DNA from: Burkholderiales bacterium
GTDB taxonomy: Bacteria; Pseudomonadota; Gammaproteobacteria; Burkholderiales; Burkholderiaceae_C
DNA length: 64,000 nucleotides
Reading direction: 5' to 3'
Assembly: GCA_016703325.1 (NCBI GenBank)
Contig: JADJCH010000026.1
Span: 1-64,000 of the forward strand
This document shows positions 18,210 through 25,244 of the stretch, in pieces. The translations under genes and the position numbers were made by a program. Each line of letters starts with the position of its first letter. Position 1 is the first letter of the stretch. The notes beneath the pieces are model-generated. The model did no database searches. It saw only the letters and a list, made by a program, of their open reading frames with translations, and was not told the DNA's origin.

Positions 18210-18827
18210 ATGTCCCATGTCGCCACCCTGGCGTCCCCTTCCGCCTCCGGCCCCGACGATCCCGAGCGTCGCGTCTGGCTGCTGGCCTCCGGCGCAGCCG
18301 GCGCGGCGGCGGTGGCGGCCACTGCCGTGCCGTTGGTCTCCAGCTTCGCGCCCAGCGACCGCGCCCGAGCCGCAGGCGCGGCGGTGGAGGTGGACGTGAG
18401 CGACATCCCGCCCGGTGGCATGAAGACGGTGGAATGGCGCGGCAAGCCGGTGTGGATCCTGCGCCGCACACCCGAGCAACTGGCGGCGCTGACAGGGCAT
18501 GAGGCCGATCTGGCCGACCCGCAGTCGGTGGTGGACCAGCAGCCCGAATACGCCCGCAACCCGGCCCGGGCGGTGCGACCGGAGGTGTTTGTCGCCATCG
18601 GCATCTGCACCCACCTCGGCTGCTCACCCAATGCGGTGGCCGCCGCCAGCGGCCACCCCAGCGTGCCCACCGACTGGCCGGGCGGCTTCTTCTGCCCCTG
18701 CCACGGCTCGACCTTCGACTTGGCCGGCCGCGTGTTCAAGAACAAACCGGCGCCGACCAATCTGGAGATCCCGCCACATGGCTGGCTCGGTGCGGCCAAG
18801 CTGCGCATCGGCGAGGATCAGTCCTGA
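18210..18827 (+). CDS. Rieske [2Fe-2S] protein, PetA-like
   Basis: 205 residues. An N-terminal Tat-like/anchor helix (ERRVWLLASGAAGAAAVAAT, about 20-40) precedes a Rieske domain with both cluster motifs: CTHLGC (133-138) and CPCHGS (162-167), giving two Cys and two His ligands. It resembles the iron-sulfur subunit of cytochrome bc1, but no bc1 cytochrome b or c1 gene is nearby; the partner here is the OTR/cytochrome b pair. It may form an unconventional quinol-to-periplasm electron path with them. It lies 54 nt after the cytochrome b gene and 11 nt before the DUF302 gene. Confidence 0.9.
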   Translation: MSHVATLASPSASGPDDPERRVWLLASGAAGAAAVAATAVPLVSSFAPSDRARAAGAAVEVDVSDIPPGGMKTVEWRGKPVWILRRTPEQLAALTGHEADLADPQSVVDQQPEYARNPARAVRPEVFVAIGICTHLGCSPNAVAAASGHPSVPTDWPGGFFCPCHGSTFDLAGRVFKNKPAPTNLEIPPHGWLGAAKLRIGEDQS

Positions 18828-18838
18828 GGAGCGCCGGC

Positions 18839-19273
18839 GTGAACACACCCTACGCCCTGCTGGTCGAGTTGGCTCAACCGATGGCTGAGGCGACCGCTGT
18901 GCTGCGTGCGGCGCTGGCGGCCGAGCAGATGGGCATCGTCAGCGAGGTGGACCTGCAGGCGTCCCTGAAGGCCCAGCTCGGTGTGGACACCCCACCGCAG
19001 CGCCTGCTGGGAGTGTGCAGCCCGCGGGTGGTGCATGTGCTCACCCGGGCCGAGCCGGACATCGCGGCTCTGCTGCCCTGCGGCTGTGCCGTCAGCGAGC
19101 CGGTGCCGGGACTCACCCGCATTGCAATGCAGGACCCGCGGCTGATCGGTGCGGCCACCAACAACCCCGAAGTGCGCGCCGCCTGCGAGCTGGCCCGTGC
19201 TGCGCTGCGCCGGGTGGCCGACCGTCTTGCCTTCCCTTCGTCAACCCTCTCTGCACAGGAATCCCTCCCATGA
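18839..19273 (+). CDS. DUF302-like protein
   Basis: 144 residues, start GTG at 18839 with GAGGAG 7-12 nt upstream. It has the DUF302 layout: MGIVSEVDLQASLKAQLGVD, then PRVVHVLTRAEPDIAALLPC and a later ALRRVADRL. Two cysteines lie in LLPCGCAVSE. DUF302 proteins are small, of unknown function, and often sit beside redox or sulfur genes. Its stop overlaps the start of the DsrE-like gene by 4 nt (ATGA), so translation is coupled. Confidence 0.75.
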   Translation: MNTPYALLVELAQPMAEATAVLRAALAAEQMGIVSEVDLQASLKAQLGVDTPPQRLLGVCSPRVVHVLTRAEPDIAALLPCGCAVSEPVPGLTRIAMQDPRLIGAATNNPEVRAACELARAALRRVADRLAFPSSTLSAQESLP

Positions 19274-19683
19274 AGAAGTCCCTCCTTGTCGCATCCCTGC
19301 TGTCCTGCGCTGCGTTGGTGGCCCGGGCCGACGAACTGTTTGTCTCGATTCACTCGGCCGGCGCCATGGCGCAGGGCGCCGGCCTGGTGCTGGCGGGACA
19401 GGCGCTGGAGCAGAAGGTGCCGGTGCGTGTGCTGCTGTGCGACGCGGCAGGTGATGTGGCCCTGCAAGGCCAGGAGATGCCGGCACTGAAGCCGCGCAAT
19501 GTCACACCGCAGCAACTGCTTAAGAACCTTCTGGCCGCCGGTGCGAAGGTCGAGGTCTGTGCCTTGTATCTGCCCAACCGCGGCAGGCTGCCCACCGATT
19601 TGCTGGCAGGCGTCGCTCCGGCCAAGCCAGCGGACGTGGCCGCCCATCTGATGAAGCCAGGCGTACGCACGCTGGCGTTCTGA
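19270..19683 (+). CDS. Exported DsrE-family protein
   Basis: 137 residues: a signal peptide (MKKSLLVASLLSCAALVARA, about 1-20), then a DsrE/DsrF-like fold (DELFVSIHSAGAMAQGAGLV, VPVRVLLCDAAGDVAL, KNLLAAGAKVEVCALYLPN). Cysteines in LLCDAAG and VEVCALY are at positions used for sulfur handling in this superfamily, but the active-site assignment is inferred. A periplasmic location fits the neighbouring octaheme cytochrome. It is the last gene of the operon. Confidence 0.82.
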   Translation: MKKSLLVASLLSCAALVARADELFVSIHSAGAMAQGAGLVLAGQALEQKVPVRVLLCDAAGDVALQGQEMPALKPRNVTPQQLLKNLLAAGAKVEVCALYLPNRGRLPTDLLAGVAPAKPADVAAHLMKPGVRTLAF

Positions 19684-19730
19684 TGCCAGGTTCAGGCGGG
19701 GTCGTCGCATTGCATCGCCCCGTGTCACCG

Positions 19731-19750
19731 ACAGTTTTGGCGCGAACTGT
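19731..19750. promoter_or_regulatory. Candidate upstream activator site for the ccoG-like gene
   Basis: Perfect inverted repeat ACAGTT (19731-19736), 8 nt, AACTGT (19745-19750), 117 nt upstream of the sigma-54-type promoter at 19848. The internal TGGCGC also occurs in the site near 12318. Function is inferred. Confidence 0.45.
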
Positions 19751-19764
19751 CATTTGTGGCGGAG

Positions 19765-19778
19765 TTGACATCGGTCAA
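19765..19778. promoter_or_regulatory. FNR/DNR-like palindrome
   Basis: TTGAC-ATCG-GTCAA, a perfect 5-bp inverted repeat with 4-nt spacer, close to the FNR/CRP-family consensus TTGAT-N4-ATCAA. It lies between the putative activator site and the sigma-54-type promoter, suggesting extra oxygen or nitric-oxide input. A chance match is possible. Confidence 0.4.
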
Positions 19779-19847
19779 GACACAAGCAAGGATCGCCTTC
19801 ACGCTGCAAGTCCTTGTTCTTCATGATGTTCTGCATGAGGGCTCGGG

Positions 19848-19865
19848 TGGCACGCAACTTGATAC
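19848..19865 (+). promoter_or_regulatory. Sigma-54-type promoter for the ccoG-like gene
   Basis: TGGCACG (19848-19854), CAAC, TTGATAC (19859-19865). This is the third copy of the same promoter type. It lies 84 nt before the ATG at 19949. Apart from this and the two palindromes, 19684-19948 shows no other feature. Confidence 0.72.
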
Positions 19866-19948
19866 CTTTGGAGGCATGAGATCGGCCTTCCCGCGTCGAC
19901 CCTGCTTCCAACCCTTGCCTCCCGCCCCTTCAGCCAGCGAAACGTTCC

Positions 19949-21394
19949 ATGAGCCAGCCCCCCTCCGCACCAGCGACTCCTCCCCCCGACGCCGGGGTCA
20001 AGCTCGTTTCGCTGTATCAGCCGCACAAAAAAATCTACGCCAAGGCGGTCGAAGGCCGCTTCAACAACTGGCGCTGGGTGTTTGTCTGGCTCACGCAGAT
20101 CATCTTCTACGGTCTGCCCTGGATGATGTGGAACGACCGCCAGGCCATGCTGTTCGAGCTCACCAGCCGGCGCTTCTACATCTTCGGCCTGGTTCTGTAC
20201 CCGCAGGACTTCATCTATCTGACGGCGCTGCTGCTGGTTTCGGCCTATGGCCTGTTCCTTTTTACTGCGGTGGCCGGTCGCCTGTGGTGTGGCTACGCCT
20301 GCCCGCAGACGGTCTACACCGAGATCTTCATGTGGATCGAACGCAAGTTCGAGGGCGACCGTGTCAAGCGCATGAAGCTGGACCAGGCGCCCTGGAGCAG
20401 CGACAAACTCTGGCGCAAGACCGGCAAACATGCGGCCTGGATCGTCTTCTCCCTGTGGACCGGCTTCACCCTGGTGGGCTACTTCACCCCCATCCGTGAT
20501 CTGGCCGCCGCGGCGCTGACGCTGTCCTTCGGGCCCTGGGAGTGGTTCTGGATCCCCTTCTACGGTTTTGCCACCTGGGGCAATGCCGGCTTCATGCGCG
20601 AGCAGGTGTGCAAGTACATGTGCCCCTATGCGCGCTTCCAGAGTGCGATGTTCGACAAGGACACCCTCATCATCACCTACGACGCCGAACGCGGTGAGCC
20701 GCGTGGCTCCCGCTCCAAGAAGGCCGACCCCAAGGCGCTGGGGCTGGGATCCTGTGTGGACTGCAACCTGTGCGTGCAGGTCTGCCCCACCGGCATCGAC
20801 ATCCGCAAGGGTCTGCAGTACGAGTGCATCGGCTGCGCGGCCTGCATCGACGTCTGCGACGAGGTGATGGGCAAGATGGGCTACGCCAAGGGCCTCGTGC
20901 GCTACGACACCGAAAACGGCCTGGAGCAGCACCTGGACCGCACCCAGACCCTGCGCCGCATCTTCCGCCCGCGTGTGCTGATCTACACCGCGGTGATGAT
21001 CCTGATCTGCACCGCCGTGGGGGCCAGTCTGGCGCTGCGCACCCCCTTCAAGGCCGACATCGTGCGCGACCGCGCCTCGTTGGCCCGCGTGGTGGAGGAG
21101 GGCTGGGTGGAAAACGTCTACCGCCTGCAGATCATGAACGCCGCGGAGTCGAAACAGACCTACGACCTGAAGGTGGACGGACTGCCCGGCCTGGCGCTGA
21201 TCGACTTCCGCCCGCAGACGCTGGGCCCGGCCGAAGCCCGCTGGGTGACCGTGTCGCTGCGTGTGCCGCCGGAGACGGCGGGGGCGACGAAGGCGGGTGC
21301 GCACGAAGTGCACTTCACCATCGAGCGTGTCGCCAGCGCCACCGATGGGGCGGTTTCGCTGCGCGAGAAGACCACCTTCATGCTGCCGAGGTAA
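19949..21394 (+). CDS. ccoG: CcoG/FixG/RdxA-type membrane iron-sulfur protein
   Basis: 481 residues. Four to five transmembrane helices (about 45-65, 85-110, 165-185, 200-215, 345-365) carry the family motif GRLWCGYACPQTVYTE and a later EQVCKYMCPYARFQ. A bacterial ferredoxin domain (about 268-305) has CVDCNLCVQVCPTGID and CIGCAACIDVCD for two [4Fe-4S] clusters. A periplasmic Ig-like C-terminal domain (about 370-480) follows. CcoG normally assists copper reduction for cbb3 oxidase assembly, but no ccoNOPQ genes are here. Its sigma-54-type promoter matches that of the adjacent octaheme cytochrome operon, so it may serve that system. Confidence 0.9.
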   Translation: MSQPPSAPATPPPDAGVKLVSLYQPHKKIYAKAVEGRFNNWRWVFVWLTQIIFYGLPWMMWNDRQAMLFELTSRRFYIFGLVLYPQDFIYLTALLLVSAYGLFLFTAVAGRLWCGYACPQTVYTEIFMWIERKFEGDRVKRMKLDQAPWSSDKLWRKTGKHAAWIVFSLWTGFTLVGYFTPIRDLAAAALTLSFGPWEWFWIPFYGFATWGNAGFMREQVCKYMCPYARFQSAMFDKDTLIITYDAERGEPRGSRSKKADPKALGLGSCVDCNLCVQVCPTGIDIRKGLQYECIGCAACIDVCDEVMGKMGYAKGLVRYDTENGLEQHLDRTQTLRRIFRPRVLIYTAVMILICTAVGASLALRTPFKADIVRDRASLARVVEEGWVENVYRLQIMNAAESKQTYDLKVDGLPGLALIDFRPQTLGPAEARWVTVSLRVPPETAGATKAGAHEVHFTIERVASATDGAVSLREKTTFMLPR

Positions 21395-21543
21395 GTGCGC
21401 TAAACGATCGGCCAGTGCGGGACTGCTGCCCAAATTGTCACAATCTCACCTGAACAGGGGGGGCGCGCAACGGCGTTGAAGCAAACTGCTGGCAACATTC
21501 CAGGGGTTCGGCTGGTGCCGATGTTCCCGTTCTGGAGTGTTGC

Positions 21544-22587
21544 GTGCAAACAGGCTCGGTCAGTCGTTACGGTTGGGTGGATATTGCGAAGGGCATCTGC
21601 ATCGTTGCAGTGGTCTGCTACTACGCGAACACCTACCTTGGTTATTTGCGTCCAGACACAGGGTGGCTGTCTCACTGGGCCCAGTTCGCGCGGCCCTTCC
21701 GGATGCCGGACTTTTTCCTGCTGTCGGGTCTGTTCCTGTCCAGAGTGATCGACCGACCCTGGCGTTCGTACATCGACACCAAGGTCGTTCACTACGTCTA
21801 TTTTCTGGTGCTCTGGTCGGCGTTGTACTTTGCCTGGCGCGTGGCGAGTGGAGAGTTGCAGACCACCGGGGCCGTGCCGCTGGTCAAGCACTACATCTAC
21901 TTCCTGATTTACCCGATGGCTGCACTCTGGTTCATCCAGACGCTGGCGGCCTTCTTTGTGGTGACCCGGTTGCTGCGCAAGGTGCCGACCGTTGCACTGG
22001 TGGCTCTGGCGGCGGTGGGGATGCTGTCCAGGTTTCACACCGGATTCAGCCCGGTGGACAATTTCCTCGAGTACTACGTCTTTTTCGTGATCGGTGCGCG
22101 ACTGGCTGAGCCCCTGTTCCACTGGGCCGATGCGGCCGGCCGCCAACCGCGCCTTGCTCTGGCGGGCTTTGGGGTCTGGGTGCTGTTGAACCTCTGGGTC
22201 ACCGGACAGGGCTGGAACAAGGTGCAGGGTGTCGATCTGCCCTGGAGCATGGTCTGCATCCTCGCAGTGATCGCCCTGAGCCGACTGCTGTCCGACTCGA
22301 AGACGCCCGTGGTTCAGGCGCTGCGTTACCTGGGCCGCAATTCCATTGTGGTGTACCTTGGTTTCTACCTTCCGCTGCTGCTGGCGTTCGAGCTGCTCGG
22401 GACGGGGGTCAAGACCTGGCAAGCGGATGTGTTGGGTCTTCTGTTGGTTGTCGTCGGGGTCGGTTCTGCCCTGCTTCTGCACGAGGCCACTCGCCGCAAT
22501 GCCTTGCGGTTTCTGTTCGATCGACCGGCGTGGGCGCGCCTGGTGTCGGGACGCTCCGGCGCCGCAGTGGCGCGGGGCGAGGCCTGA
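21544..22587 (+). CDS. Acyltransferase-3 family integral membrane protein
   Basis: 347 residues with about ten transmembrane helices. It starts SRYGWVDIAKGICIVAVV, the usual first-helix pattern of acyltransferase-3 (OafA/WecH/OpgC type), and continues with FRMPDFFLLSGLFLSRV, where the D-FF-LSG motif is typical. These enzymes transfer acetyl or succinyl groups to surface glycans from the inner membrane. The start is GTG at 21544; no strong Shine-Dalgarno site is seen. It probably works with the two following acetyltransferase genes on an exopolysaccharide or sheath polymer; the target is inferred. Confidence 0.85.
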   Translation: MQTGSVSRYGWVDIAKGICIVAVVCYYANTYLGYLRPDTGWLSHWAQFARPFRMPDFFLLSGLFLSRVIDRPWRSYIDTKVVHYVYFLVLWSALYFAWRVASGELQTTGAVPLVKHYIYFLIYPMAALWFIQTLAAFFVVTRLLRKVPTVALVALAAVGMLSRFHTGFSPVDNFLEYYVFFVIGARLAEPLFHWADAAGRQPRLALAGFGVWVLLNLWVTGQGWNKVQGVDLPWSMVCILAVIALSRLLSDSKTPVVQALRYLGRNSIVVYLGFYLPLLLAFELLGTGVKTWQADVLGLLLVVVGVGSALLLHEATRRNALRFLFDRPAWARLVSGRSGAAVARGEA

Positions 22588-22629
22588 TCGGTTGCTGTTG
22601 GGATTCGACGGTGGTGCGCTGCGGGGCGC

Positions 22630-23856
22630 ATGCAGTTTTCAATGGACAAGGGTGATGCCGAGATGGCCGATTTCGATTTCAGTTTTGAACCCATGCCGGC
22701 ACGTGAACGGCTGGAACAGTGGTGGTGTGATCTGGAGCCGCGCAGCAATGCGGGCTTTTTCCTGAGTTGGACCTGGATCGGCAACTGGTTGGAGCACCTG
22801 CCTGCCCATTTGCGTCCCTGGCTGCTGATGGCGCGGCAGGGCGGCGAGGTGGTTGGGTTGGCCTTGCTGGTGCCGCAGCGGCGCACGCTGGGAAAGTTTC
22901 CGATCTGCCAGTCCTGGTACCTGCACAGTGAAGGCAGCACCGAGTTCAATGCGGCGACGGTCGAACACAACGACTTCCTGGTGGACCGTCGCTACGGAGA
23001 CCGCCTGCGCACCGCCATGCTGGAGCACTGGGCACGCAGCGTCGGTCGGTCGTCGGAGCTGCGGTTGGTCGGCCTCACCGCCGAAGGTTGGCCAGAGACC
23101 ATCACGGCGGGTCTGCGCCGGGTCATCGACCAGCGGCCGTCGTTCAGCATCGACCTGAACCTGGTTCGGGCCAAGGCGGGGGACTTCACCTCGGTGGTGA
23201 GCGGCCACGCCCGGCGTTTCATCCGTCGCAGCCTGAAGGAGTACGCCACACTGGGCCCGGTGGTGGTCGAAGAGGCCCAGGATGCACCTCAGGCGCTGCG
23301 ATTCTTCGAGCGCATGGTGGCCCTGCACCAGGCACGCTGGACGGCACTGGGGGAAACCGGTTCGTTCAAGACCGCCTACCGACTGAGCGTGCACCGCGGC
23401 CTGATCGAGCGCGGTGTGCCGCGCGGCGAAGTGCAATTGCTGCGAGTGGCTGCAGGCCAGAGCGACATCGGCTACCTCTACAGCTTCGTGCGCGGGGATC
23501 ACCTCTATGTGTTCCAGTCAGGTTTTGACTACGGACTGTTGGAAAAGCACGGTCGACCGGGTCTGGTCACCCACACCTTGGGGGTGCAGCACAACGCCGC
23601 GAAGGGTTTCCGTCTGTACGATCTGATGGCGGGTGAATCTCAGTACAAGCAGACCATCGCCACCCATACGGAGACGATGACCTGGCTGGTGCTGCGCAAG
23701 CCGTCCCTTCGATTTGCCGCCGAGTCCGCGGCATTGACCGTGCTGAAGCGGTGGCGCGCCTGGCGCGACCAGCGCAACGCAACAGGCGCATCGGATTCGA
23801 AGGGCGCGCCAACGGCAGAACAGGATGACTTGGCGCATCCGGTGCAAGGGGCCTGA
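22630..23856 (+). CDS. GNAT-type acetyltransferase, BcsL/CelD-like
   Basis: 408 residues, soluble. The C-terminal half has the double-GNAT (FemAB-like/Acetyltransf_6) pattern: SGHARRFIRRSLKEYATLG, FFERMVALHQARWTALGETG, DIGYLYSFVRGDHLYVFQSG and KGFRLYDLMAGESQYK. CelD/BcsL-like proteins acetylate or otherwise modify exopolysaccharides such as cellulose. ATG at 22630 is used; ATG at 22642 and 22663 (MADFDFSF) are alternatives. It lies 42 nt after the membrane acyltransferase. The C-terminal 30 residues are polar and probably disordered. Confidence 0.8.
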   Translation: MQFSMDKGDAEMADFDFSFEPMPARERLEQWWCDLEPRSNAGFFLSWTWIGNWLEHLPAHLRPWLLMARQGGEVVGLALLVPQRRTLGKFPICQSWYLHSEGSTEFNAATVEHNDFLVDRRYGDRLRTAMLEHWARSVGRSSELRLVGLTAEGWPETITAGLRRVIDQRPSFSIDLNLVRAKAGDFTSVVSGHARRFIRRSLKEYATLGPVVVEEAQDAPQALRFFERMVALHQARWTALGETGSFKTAYRLSVHRGLIERGVPRGEVQLLRVAAGQSDIGYLYSFVRGDHLYVFQSGFDYGLLEKHGRPGLVTHTLGVQHNAAKGFRLYDLMAGESQYKQTIATHTETMTWLVLRKPSLRFAAESAALTVLKRWRAWRDQRNATGASDSKGAPTAEQDDLAHPVQGA

Positions 23857-23961
23857 GGCTTCTGCAGCCGGGTCCAGCCAGAGGTCCGGCGCCACGCGGG
23901 GGGTGCTGGAGCCCATGGAACCGTCCGATCGCAATCCCGGCTGTCAGAGTCTGAAGAAGCC

Positions 23962-25140
23962 ATGCCCACCAGAAGCCTTGTCACGCCATACTTCGAAGTA
24001 CACAGTCTGCAGTTGGGACACCTGGGTCCTGGTGAGTTTGCGCGGTGGCGCGACCTGGAACTCCGGGCGCTGGAGCCGAATCCGAACCTCTCCCCCAATT
24101 TCGTCATTCCTGTCCTGAGGCATCTGGATTCCCAGGGGGACATTGTCTTGCAGGTGGTGCGAAGGCCGCTGCGTCTCGGAGGCGAGTGGATGGCCGTGGT
24201 GCCGCTGAGGCAGGTCGCAGCCGACCGGTTCCTGCCGGTGCCCCACTACAAGGTGGAACTGTCCAAACACGCCTTTCTGAGTGGCCTGCTGGTGGACGCT
24301 TCGCAGGCTCAGTCCGTGTTGGAACTGATCTACCTGGACTGGCAAAAGCACAGCACGCCGGGTGTGGTGATGGAAACTTGCCGCAGCGACGGGCCAACCT
24401 TCCGGCTGTTGAGGCAGCTCGCGCAGCAACAGGGGTTGTTGTGCCTGGAGGTGGATGGTTTTGACCGTGCCGGCATGGTACCGACGGAAATGGGCGAGGC
24501 GGATTTGCAGCGCCGTTTGCCCTCCCGCGCCAAGAAGCGCCGCTCGCACCTGAAAAAGCTCTCTGCGCTCGCAGAGGTGAGCTTTCGCTGGTGGATGGGC
24601 CGCGAGATCGACGACGGGGTCATCGAGCGCTTCCTCGCCCTGGAGAACATGGGCTGGAAGGGCGAAAACGGCAGCTCCCTGCTTTCGCGCCCGAATGAAG
24701 CGGCCTTTTTTCGCGAGATGATCCGCAGCTTTGCCGCACAGGAGCAGGCCTGGTTCGTCGAGCTGTGGCTGGGGGATCGGGTGATCGCCTCCAGCAGCAA
24801 CCTGCGTTCGGGCCGGGGGGCGGCAGCCTTCAAGATCGGCTACGACCCGGAGTTCTCGGCCTACGCTCCCGGCATCAACTGCGAGCTGGAGCTGATGTGC
24901 GCGGCACCCCAGCGACTGTCCGATGTGGATGACATCGACAGCGGCACCGTTGCCGGCTCCTATGTCGAGGAGCTCTGGCCGCGCCGCCACCGGGTGGCCA
25001 CCGTCATCTTTGCCACATCGGCCCTGGGTCAGGTGGTGCTGGGGGCAGCCAATGGCGTGCGCAGCATCAAGCGGGTACTGCGTGAGAGGCGCACTGCGCA
25101 GCCAACTGCCGTGACAGTGCAGGAGACAGCACCAGCCTGA
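23962..25140 (+). CDS. Second GNAT-type acetyltransferase, BcsL/CelD-like
   Basis: 392 residues with the same architecture as the preceding protein but low direct similarity. Motifs are RRLPSRAKKRRSHLKKLSAL, FLALENMGWKGENGSSLL, WFVELWLGDRVIASSSNL, AAFKIGYDPEFSAYAPG and DDIDSGTVAGSYVEELW. The pattern KxxxLxxLG-like then GWK-G is typical of CelD-type acetyltransferases. With the two upstream genes it forms a three-gene surface-polysaccharide modification cluster. Its 3' end converges on suhB with a 104-nt gap that shows no clear terminator. Confidence 0.8.
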   Translation: MPTRSLVTPYFEVHSLQLGHLGPGEFARWRDLELRALEPNPNLSPNFVIPVLRHLDSQGDIVLQVVRRPLRLGGEWMAVVPLRQVAADRFLPVPHYKVELSKHAFLSGLLVDASQAQSVLELIYLDWQKHSTPGVVMETCRSDGPTFRLLRQLAQQQGLLCLEVDGFDRAGMVPTEMGEADLQRRLPSRAKKRRSHLKKLSALAEVSFRWWMGREIDDGVIERFLALENMGWKGENGSSLLSRPNEAAFFREMIRSFAAQEQAWFVELWLGDRVIASSSNLRSGRGAAAFKIGYDPEFSAYAPGINCELELMCAAPQRLSDVDDIDSGTVAGSYVEELWPRRHRVATVIFATSALGQVVLGAANGVRSIKRVLRERRTAQPTAVTVQETAPA

Positions 25141-25244
25141 CGGCGCGGCCCCGCGTTGACGGCCGCCGCGCCCGCGGGTCCACTTGGCTTCCTGCCGTCT
25201 CGCCAGGACAGGCCTCGCCAGGACAGGTGGGCGGCGAAGTCGGT

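Noticed and set aside
19949..21394. A cbb3 oxidase operon
   Set aside because: Only the CcoG-like gene is present; no ccoNOPQ or ccoS genes flank it.
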